From Cocos nucifera (lineage: Eukaryota; Streptophyta; Magnoliopsida; Arecales; Arecaceae), in contig QRFJ01000489.1 in the NCBI GenBank assembly GCA_006176705.1, positions 62,001 through 126,000 on the forward strand: a stretch of DNA of 64,000 nucleotides. The letters are read 5' to 3'. Numbering within the stretch: position 1 is the first letter of the stretch; each line of letters begins with the position of its first letter. Positions 48,480 through 62,894 of the stretch are shown piece after piece. The notes below the pieces were generated by a model, which was not told where the DNA came from, ran no database searches, and worked only from the letters and a program-made list of their open reading frames with translations. A program made the position numbers and the translations under genes.

Positions 48480-50098
48480 TGATACCATCATTAAAATACC
48501 ATAATTATCAATTTAATTCTGACTTTCTAAAAATAATTTAAAGTACGTATATAATGGCGAGTTGAGTCGAATCCATCGAAAGGCAGTGATTTTATTTTAA
48601 AATTTTTGATTTTTTTATGAAAAAAGAGAAGAGTTTATAATTAAAATTTAAGTGAAAAAATAAAATTGCAGAATTTAAATGATGTAGAAGAATTAAATTT
48701 TGGTACTAAGATCTACTATTTAGATCTTAGCATCTACTTGCAAAAGAATTAAAGAGTAATTAAAATAAAACAACAGAATTTAAAGAGTAGGAAATTAAAG
48801 AATAGAAATTAAAAATGTAATAACTAAATTTTATATTAAAATTAAAACTCAGAATTCAAAAATAATAATTAAAAAGAAATAAAATAAATAAAATTAAAAA
48901 AATTCTTATTCTTCATATCAGTAGCGGTATCGAGATGGCATAGAAGTCTAGCTCTTCTTCTCGATGTCGTCTGCCTCGAAGTAATCTTTAGCCAAAGCCT
49001 AACTCCCATCCTTTACTGTGGCTTCTTCTGGATTAGATATCTCAACTTTGGGATCCTGGGGTTTTTTTATAGTTGCGGGAGGGCTGAAAACTTTGTTATC
49101 AAGCAATGTAGGACTAAATACTTAGTATAGATCCATATTTGTTGAAAAAACAAAAGAAAATCATTGGATTAGAGGTTCTGTGAAGTCCCTATGTATTTTG
49201 TCCATCAAATGGTGATCTGATGCTTCAAAAAATACCAAAAATGGACATCAATAAGCCCAGATCAAATTGGAATAGATTTTAGCCATTGGATCACGTCTGA
49301 TGGAGATTTTTCAGCCATCGGATCACTACCTGGAGATTAGATCACCATCGAGAGTAATTTCAGCTATCGGATCGCTGCTTGGCACAAGCGCTACCATCAG
49401 ATCACATTGTAAGGAAGTTGAGAACCAAATCAGCGAAGGAAAGTACCCCCACCATCCGATCTTCACCACAAACCATGTGGACCATCCGATCGCACAAATA
49501 TTGTGCATATAGACCGCATGGATCGGGCATACTATAGATCGTAGTGAATTAGCATGCTACATTTGTGGGAAATGACCAAATTGCCCTTGCTTAAGGGTTC
49601 ACGGTGAGCTGCGATAAAACTGACATCAGTGGCTCTGAATCAGCTTCGAATGCTAGGCTGGCTTGCGACGCACTGGCTTGGCTGCTTGGTTGAGTGCATT
49701 TGGATGCACTAGCTGGAGAATGCACGCCAGCTTGGCTGGCTGAGCCGATTGAGCTGGATTTTTATTTTTAGTTTTATTTTTATTTTTTTCTTTTAAAATT
49801 TAATATCGAATTCATTTTAAATCAGATTTTTTTCAAATTTATTTCATAATGACCAAAAAATTAAGCTCTTTCTATTGATAATAATAATATTATTTTTTAT
49901 TATTTTATTATTTTTAAATTTTTTTATATATTTTTTAAATTTATTTTTATTATTATTTATTCAATATTATTATTTTTATTATTTATTTTATTTTTATATT
50001 ATTATTATTTTTTTATTTATTTTTTTATTTTTAAAATATTAATATAAATTAATTAATAAATTAATACTTTTATTAGTACATTTGTGATATTTATCACA
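48480..50098 (-). repeat. Athila-like element 3' LTR
   Basis: About 1.6 kb from tgataccatcatt to gatatttatcaca. The right end beside the purine tract is firm; the left end is less sure. It contains an almost pure A/T block at 49750-50060 and repeated ctggcttggctg motifs at 49665-49740. The small open frames at 49300-49512 have no known match. Confidence 0.7.
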
Positions 50099-50113
50099 GC
50101 CCCTAACTTACTC
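50099..50113 (-). other. Athila-like polypurine tract
   Basis: Reads gagtaagttaggggc on the minus strand, directly before the LTR. Confidence 0.65.
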
Positions 50114-51240
50114 ATTGCTAGTCCCTTAGCAATATAATGCTAGTCTTTGATTAATCACCATATTTCATTAAGATCCCCTTTCACAAATATAGCTCTAGAT
50201 TTAAAGGTCAAAAGTTTAGTTAGTATTTCTAACTAAGTATTGAGTTTTAGAAGTAAATTTTTATGGCCAGGTTAATTAGAAACTTCTTTAGAGTTCATCT
50301 AAAGATCTCCAGTACTTATGTTTGTGAAGACTAATTCAGTATTTAGATGTTAATTTAAAGAACAAACTTATCTTCTTTCATCACCTATTTTGGTTAATTT
50401 TTTATGCACCCTCAAGGTAAGTGCATGAATTAAGGTAGCTTTCACACTGCCTCTTTTTCTTCTTCTTCTTCTTCTTTTGAATGTGTTAAGCATCCTGGCC
50501 TTTCCTTCATTTGATGTGAATGTCTACACTTGACTTAGGTACAGAGATTCAGTTACTATGCTTAGAGCAATCCACATATACTCTGTATTTCGTACTTTTT
50601 ATTTCAAGCAGATAGCTCTTTTCTTAAATTTAAGTTTTTTTAATTAAAATATATAGTAATTACTAATTTTTAGTGATAATTGAATCCTCAGTTAGCCTTA
50701 TAATCAACACTTACTTTACCTTCTTAGTGTGCATATGCAGTTTGAAGTGCTGATAGCCTTTAAATGACCTAAGTAGGCTACTAAAAGTTTGATCAACTAA
50801 TCTGCTTCTTGACTCGCTATAGTCATTAGAAAATACTTTCTAACTTTATTATTTTTTCTAGTCTATTTTGCTCAAAATTTTCTTTTCTGAAACATGATTT
50901 ATTCAAATATTTTTTTAATTTTAAAGTTTTTTTAATTTTTTTAATTTCAAAGATTATATATTATTTTATTATTATTATATATTTTTTAAATTTTATTTTT
51001 TTCTACCTTCCAACTTAATTGATATTATCCTCAATGGAGGAAAAAAAATAGAAGGATGCAATAAAAATTTTTATTATTTGTCCAGCATGGGTCATGAAGC
51101 TTTGATTCTCCTCCAACCTAGCTACTTATCCTAAAAAAAAAATAAACTAAAAAATCAAATTAGATGCAAGAAATATTGGATTGTCTCCCAACAAGGTCGT
51201 CAACCAAACATAATGTAGCTTAATTCATTATGGATCTATT
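50114..51240 (-). other. 3' non-coding part of the minus Athila-like element
   Basis: AT-rich, with a (CTT) run at 50460-50482. It aligns in reverse with 28700-29599. Athila elements may carry an env-like ORF here; I see no open frame of that kind. Confidence 0.6.
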
Positions 51241-54200
51241 AATATTATTTAGTCAATGATTCGGTATAATGATATCCCTTCGATATATGGTTTAAGCCTT
51301 TGACCATTTATCTTAAAGAAATTCTTAGATCTAAGATCATAGAGTTTAATTACACTATATGGGAATACTTGATTGACTATATAAGATCCATTCCATCTAG
51401 ATTTTAACTTTTCAGGAAACAATCTGAGCCTTGAGTTAAATAACCAGACTTATTGATTTTGCTCAAAGGTTTTTCTTGAAATGTGTTTATCATGAAAGGC
51501 TTACATTTTCTCTTTATAGATTTTTGAATTTTCATAAGCTTCTCATCTTAATTAATCTAATTCATTTAATTATAATATCCCATTAGAACCAGCTTGATTT
51601 AGGTTAAAATTTAATTGCTTGATTGCCCAATATGTTTTATGTTCAAGTTCTACCAAAAGGTGACATGCTTTTTCATAGATCAATCTATAAGGAGATATTT
51701 CAATAGGGGTTTTATAAGCTATCCTATAGGCCTATAATACATCATCTAATCAATCTAACCAATCCTTTCGATCATAGCTAATAGTCTTTTATAAGTTATT
51801 ATTAATCTTTCTATTAGATACTTCTACTTGGCCACTCGTTTGCGGATGGTATGTTGTAGCTATCTTATGTGTCACCCCATATTTTCGTAGTAGCATTCAA
51901 AACTAGTAATTTGTAAAGTTAGTACCTCCATTACTAATGATAGCACGTGAAAATCTGAATCTAGAGAAGATATTCTTTTGAACAAATTTTAAGACTACTT
52001 TATGGTCATTGGTTCATGTTGCCATTACTTCAATCCATTTAGATACATAATCAATGGCCACCAAAATATATTCAAAATCCTTGGATGGTGGAAAAGGTCC
52101 CATGAAATCAATTCTCCAAACATCAAAAATTTCAACTACCGAGATTAGGTTCAAAGGCATCATGTCTTTCTTTGAAATGTTTCCTAAGGCTTGATACTTA
52201 AGACATTCCTGACTAAAAATATGGGCATCCTTAAATAATTTTGGCCAGTAAAACCCACTTTGTAATACTTTGGCTATAATTTTTCTTCCAAAAAAATATC
52301 CTCCGCAAGCAAGAGTATGATAGAATTGTAAGATACTAAGCTGTTCAGACTTAGGAACACATCTACAAATGATCTGGTTGGCACAAATTCTAAAAAGTTC
52401 AGGATCTTTCTAAAAATATATTTAATTTGAGCAAAAAATTGATCCTTTTCATTCTTAGACTAGCCATTAGGAATTTGTCCTACTACTGGATAATTTACAA
52501 TATCTGCAAACCAAGGGGCCTTTGCATGTGAAACTACCAACAATTGCTCATCTAAAAAAGATTCTCCGATTGATGTAGGTTCAGTATCTTTAATTAGGAT
52601 CCAAGATAGATGGTCTGCTACAACATTCTCAGATCCCTTCTTATCTCAAATTTCTATATCAAATTCTTGTAGCAATAAGATCCATCTAATTAGTCATGCT
52701 TTAGTGTCTTTCTTTGAGAGTAGGTATCTCAAAGCTAAATGATCTAAATATACCATGATTTTTTATCCTAATAGATATGATTTAAACTTTTCTAGGACAA
52801 ACACTATAGCTAGTAACTCTTTTTCAGTTATAGTATAATTCATTGGTGCTTCATTCAGAGTTCTATTAGCATAATAGATCACTATGGGATATTTGTTTAC
52901 CCTTTGATCTAGGACAGCTCCTGTGGCAAAGTCTAAAGCATCACACATGATTTCAAAAGGTAGTAACTAGTTTGGAGGCTGAATGATTGGGGCTCTGATC
53001 ATAGCTTCTCTCAAGAATTCATAGGCTTTAAGACACTCTTTATCAAAGTAAAAAGGAACATCTTTATCCAGTAGATTACACAATGGATGAGATATCTTAG
53101 AAAAGTCTTTGATGAAGCGATGATAGAATCCTACATAGCCAAGAAAGGATCAAATTTGTTTGATAGAAGTGGGTGGAGGTAGTTTAGAAATTAAGTCAAC
53201 TTTTGCTTTATCAACCTCTATCCCTCTCTTAGACACTTTATGTCCTAACACAATTCCTTCTTGAACCATGAAGTGGCTCTTTTTCCAGCTTAAAATTAAA
53301 TTAACCTTAATACATCATTGCAATATTTTCTTTAAATTGTTGAGGCAACTCTCGAAAGATTCTCCAAAGATCGAAAAATCATCAATGAATATTTTCAAAA
53401 AATCTTCTATTATGTCTGAAAGTATTGACATCATGCACCTTTGAAAGATCGTAGGGGCATTACACAATCTAAAAGGCATTATACAGAAAGCAAAAGTTCC
53501 ATAGGGACATGTGAATGTGATCTTTTCTTGATCTTCTAGGTAGATTGCTATTTGATTATATCCTGAGTATCCATCTAAAAAATAAAAATATTGTTGGCGA
53601 GCTAGTCTCTTCAGGATTTTATCAATAAAGGATAATGCAAAGTGATCTTTTTAGATCACTGTATTGAGTTTTCTATAATCTATAGAGACATGCCATCCAG
53701 TCGAAAGTCATGTTGGTACTAGGTCCCCATGGTCAGTGCGAACAATCATGAGTCCAAATTTCTTTGGAACAACTTGTATAAGACTCACCCAATGGCTATC
53801 AAAAATAGGATAAATAATACCCACATCTAACCATCTAATTACCTCTTTCTTGACTATTTCTTGCATATTAGGGTTGAGCCATCTTTGTATTTCTTGAGTT
53901 GGTTTGGCATTATCTTCAATATAAATGTTGTGCATACATATTGATGGACTAATGCCTTTTAAATCGATGATGGTCCAACCTATGGCCTCTTTATATATTT
54001 TCAAAATATCTACTACATGATCTTCTCGTTTAGGAGTTAGGTCAGATGCAATGATCACTGGCAGGGTTTTCTCTTATCCTAGAAATACATACTTAAGTAT
54101 TTTAGGTAAAGGTTTTAGTTCAAATTATTGTGGGCCCTGAATTAAATGACGTAATGGTTCAATTTTTTGCTTAGGTAAGGGCTCAATTTTCATCGATCAA

Positions 54201-54793
54201 GGTAATGTTTGTGATGGATGAGCTGAATCAAGTAGGGCATTCACCTCCTGGTCTGGGATTTTTTTGACAACCTTATTCAGAAGATCATTCTTGAGTAAAT
54301 TTAAGAAAGAATCAGATTCAACTATCTCATCTATCTGATCAATTATAAAGCAGTCTTCCTCATCTTGAGTGTACTTAAAGGCATTAAAAATATTTATTCT
54401 TACCTTTTGATCTCCAAAAGAAATGTCCATAGCTCTAGTCTTATAATTGATATTGGCATTGGTAGTAGCTAGGAATGGAAGACCTAGAATTATAGAATTT
54501 TGGTTCAGCTCTCAAGATGGTTCCATGTCAAATATGAGAAAGTCTACTAAAAAATAATATTTATCTACTCTAACTAAAACATCCTTAATTAGACCATGTG
54601 GTGTTTTTACAGATCTATCAGCTAGTTGCAAAATAATCAATATCGATTTAAGTTCTCCTATCCAAAATTTTTCATAAATCAAATAAATCAAGGTTGGAAG
54701 TAGGTTCACACTAGCTCCTAAGTCTAATAATACTCGATTAAAGATTATGCCTTCTATAACACATGAAATTAATGGAGCACCAAGGTTTTTCAT
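51241..54793 (-). pseudogene. Athila-like protease-RT-RNase H-integrase
   Basis: From the right, protease with LLDLGASVNLLP (54512-54793), then a linker with stops. RT (about 53950-53250) has YSGYNQIAI, KITFTCPYGTFAF and the catalytic FIDDFSIFG near 53390. RNase H (about 53000-52600) has CDALDFATGAVL and NYTITEKELLAIVF. The integrase has WRIDFMGPFPPS, VAIDYVSKWIEV and GQVEVSNRKI with the DDE residues still seen, ending in a GPY-like SRWNGSYIV and RLKPYIEG near 51270. The RNase H Asp motif CDASD has become CDALD. At least fifteen stops show that it is dead. Confidence 0.88.
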
Positions 54794-54828
54794 TTTCTAT
54801 GGCAATGGTCTAACAAGAATGCACTTAT

Positions 54829-57087
54829 TGTTAGATGTGTGTCCTAGAAGCTAGATTGGCTAAACACTTGTAATACACTTCTAAGAGCAATTTTATAATT
54901 TTGACTATAAATTAATAAAAAAATTATTTTCTATCAAAGTATGTATTTAATATGTCTGTGATATATTCTTTGAGTTAATGGTAATGATGATTCATATTTT
55001 CAAGAGTTGAAAATTTAAGACATGAATTCTAATAATTAACTAATAAACTGCTCCCAACTATAGGATCATGATGAGGATGGTGATCAACTCAAAAGGTTGG
55101 TATACAATCGCTTTCTTAGGATAGATGTATCTTGAGTCTATGGTGTGGAGACATCGAAGCAAGAGTATAAGTACTCATTAGAGAATGAGGGCACTGAGCG
55201 TGACCACCTTGAGCAATTATAAGAAAGTCTACCTTCTCGTCGATGACTGACTCAATGCTATAGTGGTGTGTCTGGTTCTTTAATCTGAGGTGCATCGGTA
55301 GTTCATCTTGATGGTGTTATAGTTTGAATATACCATAACTCAGTCTCCTAGCCATTCAGAATTTTGAGGTGTATGTTGGCTATAGCATGTTCATTGTAGA
55401 AATTGGATTGCACCAATAAGGGATCTATCTACCTCGGTAGATGAGGAGTAGCCCTATAATAATCATGAGATTGAGTCCTTAAGCCCATGGCCATGGCAGA
55501 GTGAAGATGATAGAAAGAGTTTCTGTTAGGATTTTTCATTGGATTCAAATCGAATGATTAATTCATATGATGAATATTGGGTTTGATGAGTTCACCTTAA
55601 TGCTAATCCAGTCGGGGCTCAAGATAGAAGAATCCAATCACATAGGTAGCTACAATGAGATGTTCACTTTTAGTTCTGATGGATTGCCACCATATACTGC
55701 TAGGTATCACTGATGGATTTTACGAGCATTTAGAATAATCTTGATGATCGATCATTCTAATCACATAAATCAAAAAAGTTCTGGTCCATCGAAAGATGTT
55801 TCAATGATGTCGATGATAGTGATCGTGACATATCTCATTATCATATAGAATTGAATCTAACTGAATCACACAAATAAGAATTTAGATCTGGATGTCATCA
55901 ATTGAGCTAATCTAGTTCGATTAATTTGGATTAGATCTAATCAGGTTCAAGGTAGTCATGCTAGCACACGATTGAGCCTAGCTTTCTCCTTCTGTAATCT
56001 TTCTGATTCATCGCAACTAAATCAAATTTGCTTTGATTCATTTTTGTATCTTGCATGGGTTTATTTTCATCTAACTAGAATAAGTCCAGATCAAACTAAT
56101 TGTAGAAATTAAATCCATTTCTAGTGCAATTGGACTAGGGTCAAAGGTTGACCTATTTTAGAGAATTAGGGATCACCTTATCAGATGCTTTTAAAAAATT
56201 TTTTAGAAATCTTTTTGATCTAATTTTTGGATATGTGATAGGACCTGAGTTATGCTTTGGGTGTACCAAATTTCATGATTTATGGAGGTGCCTAGACTAA
56301 GTTTTGAAAGAGTTTGATTTGGATCAAGCTCTTAAGGGAAGAGTCCTAGGTGCAATGGACTCTTCCTTATCTACTCATGCTGCCCCCTTTTTTTATGGCC
56401 TGTTGGCATCAAAACTAGATAGATGTCTGGTGTATGACATGGAGATTAATTCCAAAAGTCCCAAAAGATCAAAAAAGATGGTTATTTGATCAAAAGAGAC
56501 TCATATACGGTGCAGTATTTTTTTATAAGAACCCTTGCGCCAAAGGGTCTTCAGATGTGATCTCCTTTCCACGCCCAAGTGCTACCCTTTTCATCTTCCA
56601 CACCCCTTTGATTCTCTATCTCTCCCTCTCTTCTACATGCCTAAAATGTTAAGAACAAATCTGAGTTGAAGGTCCAAGATTTTTGGCACAAGATTCAGGA
56701 CTATGCGATGGTGTTCGTGAGACAGACGGGCTGCCTTCAAAAATAGTTTTGAAGGATCTACAGATCAGATTTAGATCTGATCTTTGGAGAAAAGATTCAT
56801 GAGAAGTTGATGTTCAGATCCTATCCAAGTGGATACTGGTAGAGACCATGCACGTGCATAGCTCATTCCAAAACCTCAGGAACCAATAGAATCATCGCAG
56901 GATAATCAGATTACCCAACAAGGCACTTAAAATTAAATCTAATTTAATTTTATTTTTAATTTTTAATATCAGATTACCATGATCAAATTTGAAAAATCTT
57001 AGATCTGATTAGATCATAAAAATTTTTATAAAAAAATCTACCTCAGATCTGGACGATCCTACAACGGAAAATCAGATTTTTCCTTAA
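54829..57087 (+). repeat. copia C 5' LTR
   Basis: 2259 bp, from tgttagatgtgtgtcc to ttttccttaa, followed by actagtattaaagcc, a worn Met-type primer site. One frame at 56304-56652 is open but not shared with the other LTR copies. Confidence 0.88.
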
Positions 57088-58965
57088 ACTAGTATTAAAG
57101 CCAGGTTAGCAATTCTTTAGATCTTTTTTTAGATATAATTTAATTTTTATTTATGATCTAATATTAAATAATTTTAGATATCACATCAGATATGAATAGA
57201 TCTAAAATTAAAAAATTAAAAATTATATGATTTAGATCTATAATGTATAAGATGCATGACTAGACTAGGAATAGAATAGTTCTATGTGTAGTCTATCATG
57301 ATCATGTTATTAATTTAATTAAATATAATTTTAGATTTATTTTATTTTTATTTTTTAATATTATAATTATTGTAACCAGATATAAAAAATAAAAGATATA
57401 GTTTTTTAGTTCTTAATTTATTCATATGAGATATGAAAGATGGATACTTAGACTAATTATAGAATAGTTCTATAAAATATCTAGAATAGTTTTATTTTTG
57501 ATGTGATCAAATTTAAAATTTTATTTTTTAAATTTAATATGTGATATTTCAAATCTGAAAGCATGCATGGTTTATTGAGTTATGATACATGAGATGAATG
57601 CAAGATATTTATAGGTTAGATCTTTTATATATGTGATATATGATTTAAATCTAACTAGTTTTATTTTAAAAAATATATTTCTGATTAAGGCATTCCCCTT
57701 GGCCGTCCAGACATAAGAACAAAGTAGGGTTTAAAGATCCTCTTCTTTCATTTGATGGGGTATTCTTATGATGTGTAGGGGTGCTGCACATTCATCCTTA
57801 ATCAGAAATCAGAATTTATTTTTTGCAAAACCCTAGATCTTAAAATTCTAGGATTTTATTACATGTTTTATTCATGAACTTGAAACTTAATTAAGAATTA
57901 AGATTATGAAATTAATTAGATCTAAAAATTATAAATTTTTAGATCTAAGATATCTTTATAAAATTGGGTTTGGACTTGGGTAGCTTAATTAGGTCTAGCA
58001 GTTGATTAAATCGAGTCAAGAGTTGGTTAGGTGGGATCAAAGAAAGCTTAGAATTAACCAGCCTAATAGAATTAAGTCTGGATCAAGATTGAATCACATT
58101 AAGATTTAACTCGATAAAGTCAAGACCTAATTTGGCTCTGCGATTCGAGCCTGGATTGTAGGCTAACCCAATTGGTTCTGATTCAATTATTTGGTGTCTA
58201 AGGTATGCTAGCAGATACAACTGATTGATTTTTAATTTAAAGCTACTCAACTTGAATGCATTCTTATCGAGTTAATGGCATATCTCTTCCACCGATCTTA
58301 CTTACCTGGCCATTTGTGTCGATCCAATTCTGATTTGAGGTGGCTAACAACTCGAGCCAACCCATGCTACTAGATTAGTCATAATTGTTATGACTAAGTC
58401 AAGTCAAGGTTAAAATAATCTAAATTAAATCTTTCTAAGAAAATATTAAGTCTAAGATCTTTCACCATTATAGATATGCGGACCCTTTTCGGGATTGATT
58501 GTTCTCGATTAGATACAGTGGTTCAATTGCGCCGAAAAGATGCAACCATGTCTATTAGGCATTGGATGCTATGGGTTGAAGGATATGTTGGTCTCAATAT
58601 TCTGGATATGGTGATAGACCGAATCAGGATTCCAATTTGTGCAAATGGTGGATCTGACTTAACTAAGAAGTGGAGCAATATTTCGAGGATGGTGAGCTTC
58701 ATGATTAGAGAATTATTTGATAAGAGTTGTTCACTCATCAGTTGATCCATCACCAATAACTGTTAGATGAGGTGGTGAGCCAGTTGGTGGGACCGCACCA
58801 TCCATTAGAAATCAATAATTAAGGAAATTTTCACATCTCTGGCAAAAAAGTGTAGGGATTCGAGTAAATAGTGGAAGTCTAATTTGTTTAAAAATGAAAC
58901 TCCTAAATAAATTGGTTAAGTCTAATTATAAAATCTAACTAAAAATTTTGACTCTCTATAGAAAA
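57088..58965 (+). other. copia C leader
   Basis: Primer-site remnant and about 1.88 kb of leader parallel to those of copia A and B. It contains the small ORF at 58476-58745 and no other protein-like frame. Confidence 0.7.
58476..58745 (+). CDS. Leader small ORF of copia C
   Basis: Open from ATG CGG at 58476. It follows the same frame as copia A (10305-10538) through DCSRLD, KDATMSIRHWMLWV, NILDM and LTKKWSNIS. One base is missing where the others have ATG AAT TAG, so the frame runs on for eleven more codons. It has no known domain. It is as open here as the start of gag, while pol has many stops. Confidence 0.35.
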   Translation: MRTLFGIDCSRLDTVVQLRRKDATMSIRHWMLWVEGYVGLNILDMVIDRIRIPICANGGSDLTKKWSNISRMVSFMIRELFDKSCSLIS

Positions 58966-61900
58966 ATATCTACGTCCAATCCACTAGCCCATATCCTGGA
59001 CGCACATAGATTGACCGGATCAAACTACAAGGATTGGCTCCAAAACTTCAAAATTATTTTTAGTTTCGAAAAGTTGACTCATATGTTGGAAAAGGATCCT
59101 CCCACTTTACCAGCACGTTCGTTCACTGATCAGAGAGCATCTCTGGAAAAATGGATGGATGAAGATAATAAAGTTAAGTATTATATGTTGGGCTTGATGT
59201 CTGATGAGCTCCAGTGCCAACATGAAGATATTAAGACTAGCCGCCAAATGTTGGCTCACTTGCAAGAGTTCTTTGGTGAACAGAGTCGTGTAGCAAATTA
59301 TCAAGTCACTAACAAAATTTTTAAGGCTTAGATGCATGATGGGTAGTCGGTCCATGATCATTGTCTGATGATGTTCAAGGGCCTAGAAGAGCTTAAGAAG
59401 CTCGGTGTCAAGTTAGATCGGAACCTATAGATTGATATAATTCTGTAGTCTTTGACTGATGCGTATGGGTAGTTCATCATGAACTACCATATGCATAAAC
59501 TTCAAAATATCTTGGCTGAACTTATGAATATGCTGGTTATGACTGAGCTCTCTATGAAAGATTCAAAGGGCTCAGTGCTTGCTGTGGAGAGGACTTCTTC
59601 TAAGAAAAAGTCTTTTGGGAAGAAGAAGAAGTCCGTGAAGAAGCAGAAGGTAGAAGGTGGAAAAAAGAAGAAGGCAGAGCCAAAGATGAAGGCCGCTAAT
59701 AAGAAAAAATATTTTCATTGCAATAAAGATGGCCACTAGAAGTAAAACTGCCCTCTTTATCTAGCCAACCTGAAAAACAAGAAGAAGGCAGATCCTTCTA
59801 GAGGTATGCTTGTTATAGAATCTAATCTTATGGTTTCTTCTGCATCCAGTTGGGTGCTTGACTTTGGTTCTAGTGCTCACTTGTACACTTCTATGTAGAA
59901 CTTTAAGAATAGCAGGAGACTTAGGGATGGTGAGATGATCCTACACATCGAAAATGAAGTAAGACTTGCTGCTATGGCCATGAAAACCTATCCTCTTCGA
60001 TTATCATTAGGATTAGATCTAGTTCTTAGAAATTACTTTTATGTGCCTATAGCAAGCAGGAATTTAATTTTTGTTTCATGTTTAGCACAAGAAGGCTATG
60101 TAATTAGTTTTCTTAAGGACCATTATAATATTTTTTATGAAAAAAATAAAATTGCAAGTGGTTTTCTTATAAATGGTCTTTATCAGTTACATATTGATGT
60201 TTTTATTTTTAATATCGAGCAAAATATAAATGCCAGAGGATCAAAGTGACCTAAGCATAGTCTAAATGATAGGTATCTTTGGCACCTTAGGCTAGGTCAT
60301 ATAGCTGAAGACAAGGTTAACAAATTAGAAAAATTTGGGCTATTGAGTCCATTGACTTTCGAGTCATATTCGATTTGTGAATCATGTCTTCATGGCAAAA
60401 TAACCAAGATCCCTTTTGTAGGACATGGGGAAAGGACTACAGACCTACTCATCCTGGTACACAGATGTGTGCAGTCCATTTGATGTGCCCACCAGGGATA
60501 ATTATATTTACTTCATCATCTTTATCAATGACCTATCTCGATATAGGTATGTGTATTTGATTCAACATAAGTCTGAAACTTTTGAAAAGTTCAAAAAATT
60601 TGGACTCGAAGTAGAAAAACAAATAGAAAAATCCATTAAGCTTCTTTGATCAGATCGAGGAGGTGAATACCTTAGTCAAAAATTTCTAGACTATCTTAAG
60701 GATAATGGCATAGTCTCTCAATGAACTCCACCTGGAATGCCTCAACTCAACAAAATTTAAAAATGGAGAAACTGGACCCTATTAGATATGATCTGATCTA
60801 TGATGAGTTTCACAGACCTTCTTGAGTTTCTTTGGGAACATAGTCTTACTGAATAGGATTTTTTCTAAAACTATTCCTACCTTACCATATAAGATATGGC
60901 AAGATAAGAAACTAAGTCTAAGTCATCTCAGAATTTGAGATTGTCTGGCCCATGTCAAGAGATAATAGGCGGACAAATTAGAGTCTAGATCCTTTAGAGC
61001 TTGGTTTATTGGATATCCTAAAGAGTCATAAGGATATTATTTCTAATCTCCTGGAAGATCATAATGTGATTGCAAGTTGACACGCCATCTTTCTTAAAAA
61101 ATAGTTTGTTCTAGATGATGGCATCAGAAGAAAGATTAGACTTGAGGAGAAAGTCTTTGAAGAGAAACGAGCTAAGAAACCTATGGAACCAATTAGATTG
61201 AGCCAACCCAGACACTACCTCCTCCACTTTATAGATCAAATAGAATTTTTCATCCTCCTGAAAGGTACTTAGGTACTATCTTAAAGGATGTAGAGAAAAT
61301 ATTTCTTATAGAAAATGGGGTTCATGATGATGTTCTCAAAACCAATGATGAGATGATATCAGATATCAACTCCGAAAAATGGTTAGAAGTAATGAAGTCA
61401 GAGATTGACTCAATGCATTCGAACTATGTCTGGACCTTGGTAGATCCACCTGAAGGCATAGTACTTATTGGGTGTAAATGGATCTTCAAGAGAAAGATAG
61501 GTGCCGATGGAAATGTAGAGATATTCAAAGCAAGGCTCGTAGCAAAAGGCTATAGTCAACATGAAGGCATTGACTATCAAGATACCTTTTTGCCAGTAGC
61601 CATGCTCAAATCCATCCATACATTGCTTGCTGTTGCAACCTATTTCGATTATGAAATATGGTAGATGGACTTGAAAATAGCATTCTTAAATGGATATCTT
61701 GAAGAAGATATCTATATGGAACAGCCACTAAGTTTCACTTTCAGTGATGCTGATGACAAGATATGCAAGTTGCAAAGATCCATATATGTACTTAAGCAAG
61801 CATCTCGGAGCTGGAATGCTCATTTCAATGATGTAATCAAATCATTTGGATTCATCAAGAATGAGGAGTTCTGTATTTTTAAAAAGGTCAGCGTTGTTGT

Positions 61901-62879
61901 CTTTCTCATACTGTACGTGGATGACATCCTCCTAATTGGAAATGATATTTTCATATTGACTATAATCAAAATATGATTGTCTAAGGAGTTCTCTATGAAA
62001 GATCTAGTTGAGGCATCCTTTATTCTGAAAATTAAGGTCTATAGAGATAGATCGAATAGGATACTGGGTCTCTCATAAAAAATGTATATAGAGGAGGTGC
62101 TGAGGAGGTTCGGTATAAAAAACTCTAAGAGAGATTTAGTACCCTTTAGACATGGCATTCATCTCTTCAAGAAGATGTACTCGAAACACCTAAGGAGATT
62201 GAACGCATGAGCAAGATCCCTTATGCTTCGGCAATAGGGAGCCTCATATATGCCATGCTATATACATGACCTAATATTGTCCATGCTATGAGTGTCACAA
62301 GCAGGTATCAGTCAAATCTAGATGAAGAGCACTAGACTTCTATGAAATGTATCCTTAAGTACTTGAGAAGGATTAAGGATATGTTTCTAGTTTTTGGTAA
62401 TGGAGAACTCAAGGTTCAAGGGTATACATACTCAAATTTTATGTCTGACATAGGTGATCAAAAGTCGACATCTGGAAGTCTATTTATTTGTAATGGTGGA
62501 GTTGTCAGTTGAAAGAGTTTTAAGTAGACTCCATCATTAAAGCAGAGTATATCGCTGCATCAGAGGCTGCAAAAAAGACATTCTAGTACAAGAAGTTCGC
62601 AGTAGAGCTCAGAGTGATGCCATTAGATGTCGTCCCTCTGTACTATGACAACAATGGTGTCATAGCCCTAGCTAAGGAGCTGAGGTCTCACCAAAAATTC
62701 AAGCACATTGAGTGGTGATACCACTTCATCCACGATTACCTCGATAAGAGGTACGTCAAGGTCAAGAGAGTCAACTCCACAGACAATACGGTACATCCGC
62801 TGATAAAGCCATTGAGCCAGCAGAAGATCGAAGCCCACCTTGAGAAGATGGGACTTAGATTTATAGCCAATTGACTTTA
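58966..62879 (+). pseudogene. copia C gag-pol
   Basis: Gag begins at 58966 with ATA for ATG and is open to 59328 (STSNPLAHILDAHRLTGSNYK.. to ..YQVTNKIFKA). The zinc knuckle KYFHCNKDGH is at about 59707-59736, and the protease is SWVLDFGSSAHLY at about 59850. Integrase motifs lie at 60270-60690, including HRCV/FDVPTRDNYIYF and INDLSRYRYVYL. RT is at 61353-62060 with GCKWIFKRKIGADGNVE and an intact YVDD at 61914-61925. RNase H is at about 62500-62800. It is interrupted by stops and several frameshifts. It has the best preserved RT of the three copia copies but cannot make a polyprotein. Confidence 0.9.
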
Positions 62880-62894
62880 GGTCAAGTGCGAGTT
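62880..62894 (+). other. copia C polypurine tract
   Basis: ggtcaagtgcgagtt, one base different from copia A and B, just before the 3' LTR. Confidence 0.8.

Larger units (their letters stand above)
48480..54828 (-). mobile_element. Athila-like Ty3/gypsy element, minus strand, 3' part
   Basis: 3' LTR (48480-50098), PPT, a 3' non-coding part, integrase, RNase H, RT and protease in gypsy order. The gag and 5' LTR would lie to the right but are displaced by copia C, which inserted at 54829. Its LTR start, 3' non-coding part and protease are related to the plus-strand Athila-like element at 24174-29599, so together the two copies show nearly the whole family. Confidence 0.88.

Noticed and set aside
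48228..48491. Minus-strand open frame rich in Tyr, Ile and His
   Set aside because: It is the TATG/TGTA microsatellite read as protein.
2385..62879. Integrated plant pararetrovirus as the source of RT sequence
   Set aside because: RT domains have copia (YVDD in ILYVDDILLIG) or Athila-type gypsy (FIDDFSIFG) motifs, sit with integrase, and are bordered by LTRs; no movement or coat protein is seen.
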